This document shows positions 31,331 to 34,177 of a stretch of 34,177 nucleotides of DNA, piece by piece; position 1 is the stretch's first letter, and each line of letters opens with the position of its first letter. Both the position numbers and the translations under genes were made by a program. The notes beneath the pieces were generated by a model. That model had not been told where the DNA came from. It searched no databases and worked only from the letters and a program-made list of their open reading frames with translations. This stretch comes from Clostridiaceae bacterium (GTDB lineage: Bacteria > Bacillota > Clostridia > Oscillospirales > Acutalibacteraceae). The stretch lies in contig JAEDIH010000005.1 of NCBI GenBank assembly GCA_016292575.1, positions 1-34,177 of the forward strand, in the 5' to 3' direction.

Positions 31331-31664
31331 ATGTCTCGTTTTTAACAACCGTTTCGCCGGGTTCAACGGTGAGTTTTTCCTCAAGCTGACTTTTCTGGAA
31401 GTAGAGCTTCTCGTTTGCCCTCAGCAAAAAGTCTGCCCGGTTTTTGAGCTCGTCGCGCTCTTTGGCGGTTTCGGCACTTTTCTGCCGGACTTCTTCAAGC
31501 TCTTTATAGAGCGCTCTGCACTCATCGGAAATCCTCTCGTTTTCATCAAGGATTTCTTCAATATCCCTGCGCAGCTGCCTGTTGTTCGCCCTCGCCGAGC
31601 GATACTTCTCTCTGATCTCCTGATTAAGGTCAAGGAGAAAATCAATCTGTTTTCTTTTTGTCAT
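31329..31664 (-). CDS. Coiled-coil early protein
   Basis: 111 aa from the ATG of MTKRKQIDFLLDLNQ; GGAGGT 8 bp upstream supports this over a TTG six bases earlier. Almost all residues 10-100 form a continuous coiled coil (RQLRRDIEEILDENERI, YKELEEVRQKSAETAKERDEL). No known domain. Its stop is 4 bp inside the plus-strand terminator that closes the candidate antisense RNA. Confidence 0.75.
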   Translation of the reverse strand: MTKRKQIDFLLDLNQEIREKYRSARANNRQLRRDIEEILDENERISDECRALYKELEEVRQKSAETAKERDELKNRADFLLRANEKLYFQKSQLEEKLTVEPGETVVKNET

Positions 31665-31902
31665 TGTCAATTACCTCCATAAATTCTTTGAGCCTTTGCT
31701 CAATATCGCCTTTTTGAATCTCAAGGTCACGCAGCTGACCTTTTAAAATATCAACCTGACCGTAAGACGCCGTAACAGTAAGCCCGGCGCCCGGACTGAC
31801 GCGTATTTGGCCGGCTTCTGCCTTTTTCAAAAGCTTTTTTGTCAGCGTAATATTCCATTTTGCTTCAGCAAGCTGCGCCTTTAAGCTTTTTTCATCGTCC
31901 AT
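31642..31902 (-). CDS. Small helical protein
   Basis: 86 aa from the ATG of MDDEKSLKAQLAEAKWNI; AAGGA lies about 11 bp upstream. Helical N-terminal half, a short beta-like strand (GAGLTVTASYGQ) and a coiled-coil C-terminus ending in acidic and Lys residues (EFMEVIDNDKKKTD). Family not recognised. Overlaps neighbours on both sides. Confidence 0.68.
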   Translation of the reverse strand: MDDEKSLKAQLAEAKWNITLTKKLLKKAEAGQIRVSPGAGLTVTASYGQVDILKGQLRDLEIQKGDIEQRLKEFMEVIDNDKKKTD

Positions 31903-32035
31903 TGTGCTTTTTCCTTGCTCTTCTCCTGAGCTTCTGCTCAAAGCGAATAAGCTTGTCCTCGTTCCATACGCCGATGATTGCCAGAATCACCAGCGGAATA
32001 TATGCGGCAAAAAAGCCGTAAAATGATTCAAACAT
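31892..32035 (-). CDS. 47-aa single-pass membrane protein
   Basis: ATG of MFESFYGFFAAYIP with AAAGGAG 8 bp upstream. Residues 6-24 are a hydrophobic span (YGFFAAYIPLVILAIIGVW) followed by a strongly basic tail (KLRRRARKKHNGR), so the C-terminus is predicted cytoplasmic. No known family. Early-expressed small membrane proteins of phages often affect host envelope or superinfection, but nothing here shows it. Confidence 0.72.
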   Translation of the reverse strand: MFESFYGFFAAYIPLVILAIIGVWNEDKLIRFEQKLRRRARKKHNGR

Positions 32036-32240
32036 TGTCGGTTCTCCTTTCAAAAAGTTCTTTAAGGTCTTTTTTGGCAACAAACCAATTTTTACTGCCG
32101 ATTTTTGTTGCCGGCAAAGCGCCGCTTGCTACCCACCTGAACGCTGTCTGATAGGCGACCTGCAAAATCACAGCGCATTGGTCGATTGTCAGCAGCACCG
32201 GCATTTCGTCCCAATCACGATAATAAGGTGTTTTTTTCAT
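32028..32240 (-). CDS. Excisionase-like DNA-binding protein (HTH_17)
   Basis: 70 aa from the ATG of MKKTPYYRDWDEMPVLL; AAAGGAG lies 7 bp upstream. The core LTIDQCAVILQVAYQTAFRWVASGALPATKIGSKNWFVAKKDL is a winged MerR-like helix-turn-helix of the excisionase/HTH_17 type. Its place in the early operon just after the switch fits an excisionase or accessory regulator. The integrase partner is not in the window. Confidence 0.82.
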   Translation of the reverse strand: MKKTPYYRDWDEMPVLLTIDQCAVILQVAYQTAFRWVASGALPATKIGSKNWFVAKKDLKELFERRTDNV

Positions 32241-32283
32241 TGTCTTGCTCCTTTCTTCAAAGTCTTTCGCGGTGGGTTTGCCC

Positions 32284-32493
32284 TCATGAGGCTTTCTGGT
32301 CTTTTTCAAAGAGGTATTTCAATTCAAGGTCTGGAAAGATTTCCGCCTTGAGCTTGAAAGCTTCTTCAATGGTTATCGGCGAAACACCGTTTATCTTTTT
32401 GTAGGCAGTGTTTTCGTGAACGCCCCAGACGTTTGCTACTTGTTTTGCTGTAACGTTATTTCTTGCCAGTTCGGCTTTTAAATTGTGATACAT
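32284..32493 (-). CDS. Cro-like repressor
   Basis: 69 aa from the ATG of MYHNLKAELARNNVT; AAAGGAG at 7 bp. A compact helix-turn-helix (TAKQVANVWGVHENTAYKKINGVSPIT) of XRE/Cro type, first gene of the leftward early operon. The two 14-bp operator copies lie in its own promoter and leader (one over the ribosome binding site region), so autoregulation or repression by the divergent CI is expected. Confidence 0.85.
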   Translation of the reverse strand: MYHNLKAELARNNVTAKQVANVWGVHENTAYKKINGVSPITIEEAFKLKAEIFPDLELKYLFEKDQKAS

Positions 32494-32508
32494 TATCGTG
32501 CTCCTTTC

Positions 32509-32522
32509 TATGCATTTGCATA
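32509..32522. promoter_or_regulatory. Operator copy 1
   Basis: TATGCATTTGCATA, a 6-bp dyad (TATGCA/TGCATA) with TT centre. Lies between the predicted early start point and the cro ribosome binding site. Identical to copy 2, centre to centre 31 bp apart (about three helical turns). Confidence 0.8.
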
Positions 32523-32533
32523 ACTTTGCCATA

Positions 32534-32562
32534 AGTATATATGCATTTGCATAATTTGTCAA
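32534..32562 (-). promoter_or_regulatory. Early leftward promoter
   Basis: On the minus strand TTGACA (32557-32562), 17-bp spacer, TATACT (32534-32539). Spacer contains operator copy 2. Drives the entire early operon beginning with the cro-like gene. Confidence 0.88.
32540..32553. promoter_or_regulatory. Operator copy 2
   Basis: Second exact copy of TATGCATTTGCATA, placed inside the spacer of the leftward promoter, so binding would block RNA polymerase directly. Confidence 0.82.
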
Positions 32563-32592
32563 CACTTTTTTATGAAATTTCGTAAAATTTTG

Positions 32593-32621
32593 TTGACAAC
32601 CACTTTTTACTGTGGTATCTT
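32593..32621 (+). promoter_or_regulatory. Repressor (lysogenic) promoter
   Basis: TTGACA (32593-32598), 17-bp spacer ending TGG (extended -10), TATCTT (32616-32621). It faces right, and its -35 is 30 bp from the leftward -35. No operator copy overlaps it, so the repressor may not be strongly autorepressed. Confidence 0.82.
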
Positions 32622-32650
32622 ATAGGTACAACAGAAAGGATAATAGCTAT

Positions 32651-33004
32651 ATGATAGGAAAAACATTACAATTGATTCTTGAAGAAAAAGGAACGAACGT
32701 AAACGAGCTTGCAAAAAAGATCGATGTCAGTCCTCAAACTTTATATAGTATCATTAAGCGCGATAACATGAAAGCGGATATAGATGTACTATTAAAAATC
32801 TGTGTTGAGCTTGGTGTGAACATGGAAAGGTTTTACGGCGACTATTACGAAACATACTTTTGCCGTAACGAAAAGACCGACCCGGACGGAATACTTGAAA
32901 AGTATTATGCTCTTGACGAGAGTGACCGTGCTGAAGTTCGAGGCTTTATTCAATGCAAAATGACTGACGAAAAATATCAACAAAAAAAGCAGAGCCTTGC
33001 ATAA
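32651..33004 (+). CDS. CI-like phage repressor (XRE HTH)
   Basis: 117 aa. ATG at 32651 chosen because AAAGGA lies 10 bp before it and the promoter -10 is about 30 bp upstream; an earlier GTG lies inside the promoter. The N-terminal helix-turn-helix (NELAKKIDVSPQTLYSIIKRDNMKADIDVL) is followed by a short C-terminal domain (YFCRNEKTDPDGILEKYYALDESD). It lacks a LexA-type peptidase part, so induction would need an antirepressor or another signal. First rightward gene; probably represses the leftward promoter through the two operators. Confidence 0.88.
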   Translation: MIGKTLQLILEEKGTNVNELAKKIDVSPQTLYSIIKRDNMKADIDVLLKICVELGVNMERFYGDYYETYFCRNEKTDPDGILEKYYALDESDRAEVRGFIQCKMTDEKYQQKKQSLA

Positions 33005-33092
33005 GCGAGGCAATGTAATTCATTTTGATTTTACCGGTAAATGACCGCCCTCATTGGACGGTTAAATATAAAAACAAAGGAGCACACCCAAA

Positions 33093-34031
33093 ATGTATTG
33101 TCAAAAATGTGGAACGCAAAATCCCGAAGGCGCAAACAACTGCCAGAACTGCGGCGCACCGCTTAATATGCCTCCGGCAAAGAAAAAGAAAAAGAAAGCC
33201 CTAATCATAATTTTAGCTGTTGTGGCTGTACTGTTTATTGCAATAATTGTTCCGTCGCCCGATGACAGTCAGCAAACCACGTCCCAAGCTTCAACCACAC
33301 AAGGAGCGGAACAGTTTATTGAAAAAGTAAAGGAAAAAGCCGATGGCGCAATAGGAAAAGAAAACGAAACAATCACAGACATTAAATTAAATAATAAAAA
33401 TCTGACAATTTATGTAGATATAAGCAAGGCCGATCCGTCTCCGTTGACATATGAACAATTAGCAGAGTCCCGCACAAGTTCAATCACCGATGCAATTCTT
33501 GAATTGGAAGAGTATTACGACCTGTGGGAATCAATAACTATAGATTTCGGGAAGATAGGAAAAAGTAAAAACAACAAATCTGATATAGAAAAAAATGAAT
33601 ACGGTTCTGCATATTTCCCTCTGGAAGACTTTTCTTTGGTAGGTTCGTCAAATGAACCCAAAACAACAGAAAAGTCCACCTCTGCTGTATCCGCAGGCTC
33701 GTCAACCGAACCCAAAGCAACAGAAAAATCTACCACCGCTGTGTCATTAGAAAACAGGAACGCGCTGGCAGCGGCTTTAAATTATCTTGATTACACTGCT
33801 TTTTCCGCAAAAGGCTTGAAAGAACAGCTTAAATATGAGGGCTATTCAGAAAAAGCTTGTGAATATGCTGTAAAAAATTGTGGTGCAAACTGGAATGAAC
33901 AAGCGGCAAAATGCGCACAAAATTATCTCGACTACTCTTCTTTCTCTCGCTCCGGACTCATCGAGCAGCTCGAATATGAAGGCTTCACGGCAAAGCAAGC
34001 CGAATACGGAGCAAAAGCTGTAGGTTATTAA
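33093..34031 (+). CDS. Zinc-ribbon/transmembrane protein with two Ltp-type repeats (superinfection exclusion candidate)
   Basis: 312 aa. A four-Cys zinc ribbon (CQKCG near 3-7, CQNCG near 17-21) is followed by a Lys run and one membrane span (about 36-53, LIIILAVVAVLFIAIIV), then a beta-rich domain to about 185, a Thr/Ser linker with two near-copies of EPK.TEKST, and two C-terminal repeats (ALNYLDYTAFSAKGLKEQL near 228; AQNYLDYSSFSRSGLIEQL near 275). The repeats are those of Ltp of phage TP-J34, which blocks phage DNA entry. Here a zinc-ribbon and TM helix replace the usual lipobox. Located beside the repressor, typical for lysogenic conversion. AAAGGAG lies 11 bp before the ATG; a short hairpin lies at 33044-33062. 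Confidence 0.82.
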   Translation: MYCQKCGTQNPEGANNCQNCGAPLNMPPAKKKKKKALIIILAVVAVLFIAIIVPSPDDSQQTTSQASTTQGAEQFIEKVKEKADGAIGKENETITDIKLNNKNLTIYVDISKADPSPLTYEQLAESRTSSITDAILELEEYYDLWESITIDFGKIGKSKNNKSDIEKNEYGSAYFPLEDFSLVGSSNEPKTTEKSTSAVSAGSSTEPKATEKSTTAVSLENRNALAAALNYLDYTAFSAKGLKEQLKYEGYSEKACEYAVKNCGANWNEQAAKCAQNYLDYSSFSRSGLIEQLEYEGFTAKQAEYGAKAVGY

Positions 34032-34048
34032 ACATAAAAACAAAAAAA

Positions 34049-34103
34049 CTCCCCGGCTGTTGGCGCAGCCGAGGAGAGCCCTGATTGTTGGCGCAATCAA
34101 GGG
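34049..34103 (+). repeat. Twin hairpins with identical loops after the Ltp-type gene
   Basis: Two consecutive stem-loops: 34049-34076 (11 pairs, one mismatch) and 34079-34103 (9 pairs, one bulge). Different stems close the same loop TTGGCG flanked by G and C (GTTGGCGC). No T-tract follows. They sit 17 bp after the stop, within the 3' UTR. Confidence 0.75.
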
Positions 34104-34134
34104 GATATAAAAGCCTTTACCCACAAGCAAATAA

Positions 34135-34170
34135 GGTACAGGCGCTTTTGCGTTTGTGCCGTTTATTTTT
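34135..34170 (+). terminator. Intrinsic terminator of the lysogenic operon
   Basis: GGTACAGGCGC-TTTT-GCGTTTGTGCC forms an 11-bp stem including G-T pairs, followed by GTTTATTTTT. It would end transcripts carrying the repressor and Ltp-type gene. Confidence 0.72.
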
Positions 34171-34177
34171 GAAAAAA

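Noticed and set aside
31139..31345. 68-codon plus-strand frame in the rep-upstream region
   Set aside because: It runs through the promoter and terminator hairpin, lacks a ribosome binding site and has an implausible sequence; treated as non-coding.

Overview
The window is most of an integrated tailed (contractile-tail, myovirus-type) prophage from a low-GC Gram-positive host, most likely a gut clostridial/Ruminococcus-like bacterium. The host call rests on AAAGGAG-type ribosome binding sites, many TTG/GTG starts, PBSX/XkdK-M-N-like tail proteins, and phage families common in Clostridia. It is an inference, because no host gene is present. Nearly all genes lie on the minus strand; only a repressor and a surface protein at the right end are on the plus strand.

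Layout, left to right. Positions 1-46 are the 3' half of a tRNA-Trp(CCA) gene on the minus strand, the expected attachment-site scar, followed by a dyad and a tandem repeat. Positions 209-1662 hold lysis genes (phi-LC3-like holin, small membrane protein, M23+SH3 endolysin). Positions 1689-7793 encode the adsorption apparatus: a 1093-aa beta-helix tailspike ending in BspA-like leucine-rich repeats, a 48-aa gene, a repeat-containing tail protein and a His-x-His repeat fibre. Positions 7800-16265 encode baseplate and tail: DUF2313, gpJ, DUF2634, DUF2577, hub, LysM, tape measure, a frameshifted assembly chaperone, tube and sheath. Positions 16268-23390 encode neck, capsid and packaging: terminator, gp10-like, head closure, connector, HK97-type capsid, protease, portal, TerL and TerS. 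A GC-rich candidate cos site and an HNH nuclease lie upstream of TerS.

Positions 24027-32493 are the early region: a DUF1492/RinA-like regulator, VRR-NUC nuclease, an XRE regulator, a run of small zinc-ribbon/YopX genes, a ParB-like protein, a replication-associated protein, an HUH rolling-circle-type Rep, small coiled-coil and membrane proteins, an excisionase-like protein and a Cro-like protein. A 390-bp non-coding region upstream of rep holds a 26-bp inverted repeat (24/26 matches) and, on the opposite strand, a consensus promoter followed by a UUCG-loop terminator. It is a candidate origin plus antisense RNA and the least explained part of the window.

The genetic switch (32494-32650) has divergent near-consensus promoters and two identical 14-bp operators on the early promoter. 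Rightward transcription expresses a CI-type repressor and then a zinc-ribbon/transmembrane/Ltp-repeat protein, probably a superinfection-exclusion factor. No integrase is visible; it and the intact tRNA-Trp are expected beyond the right edge.
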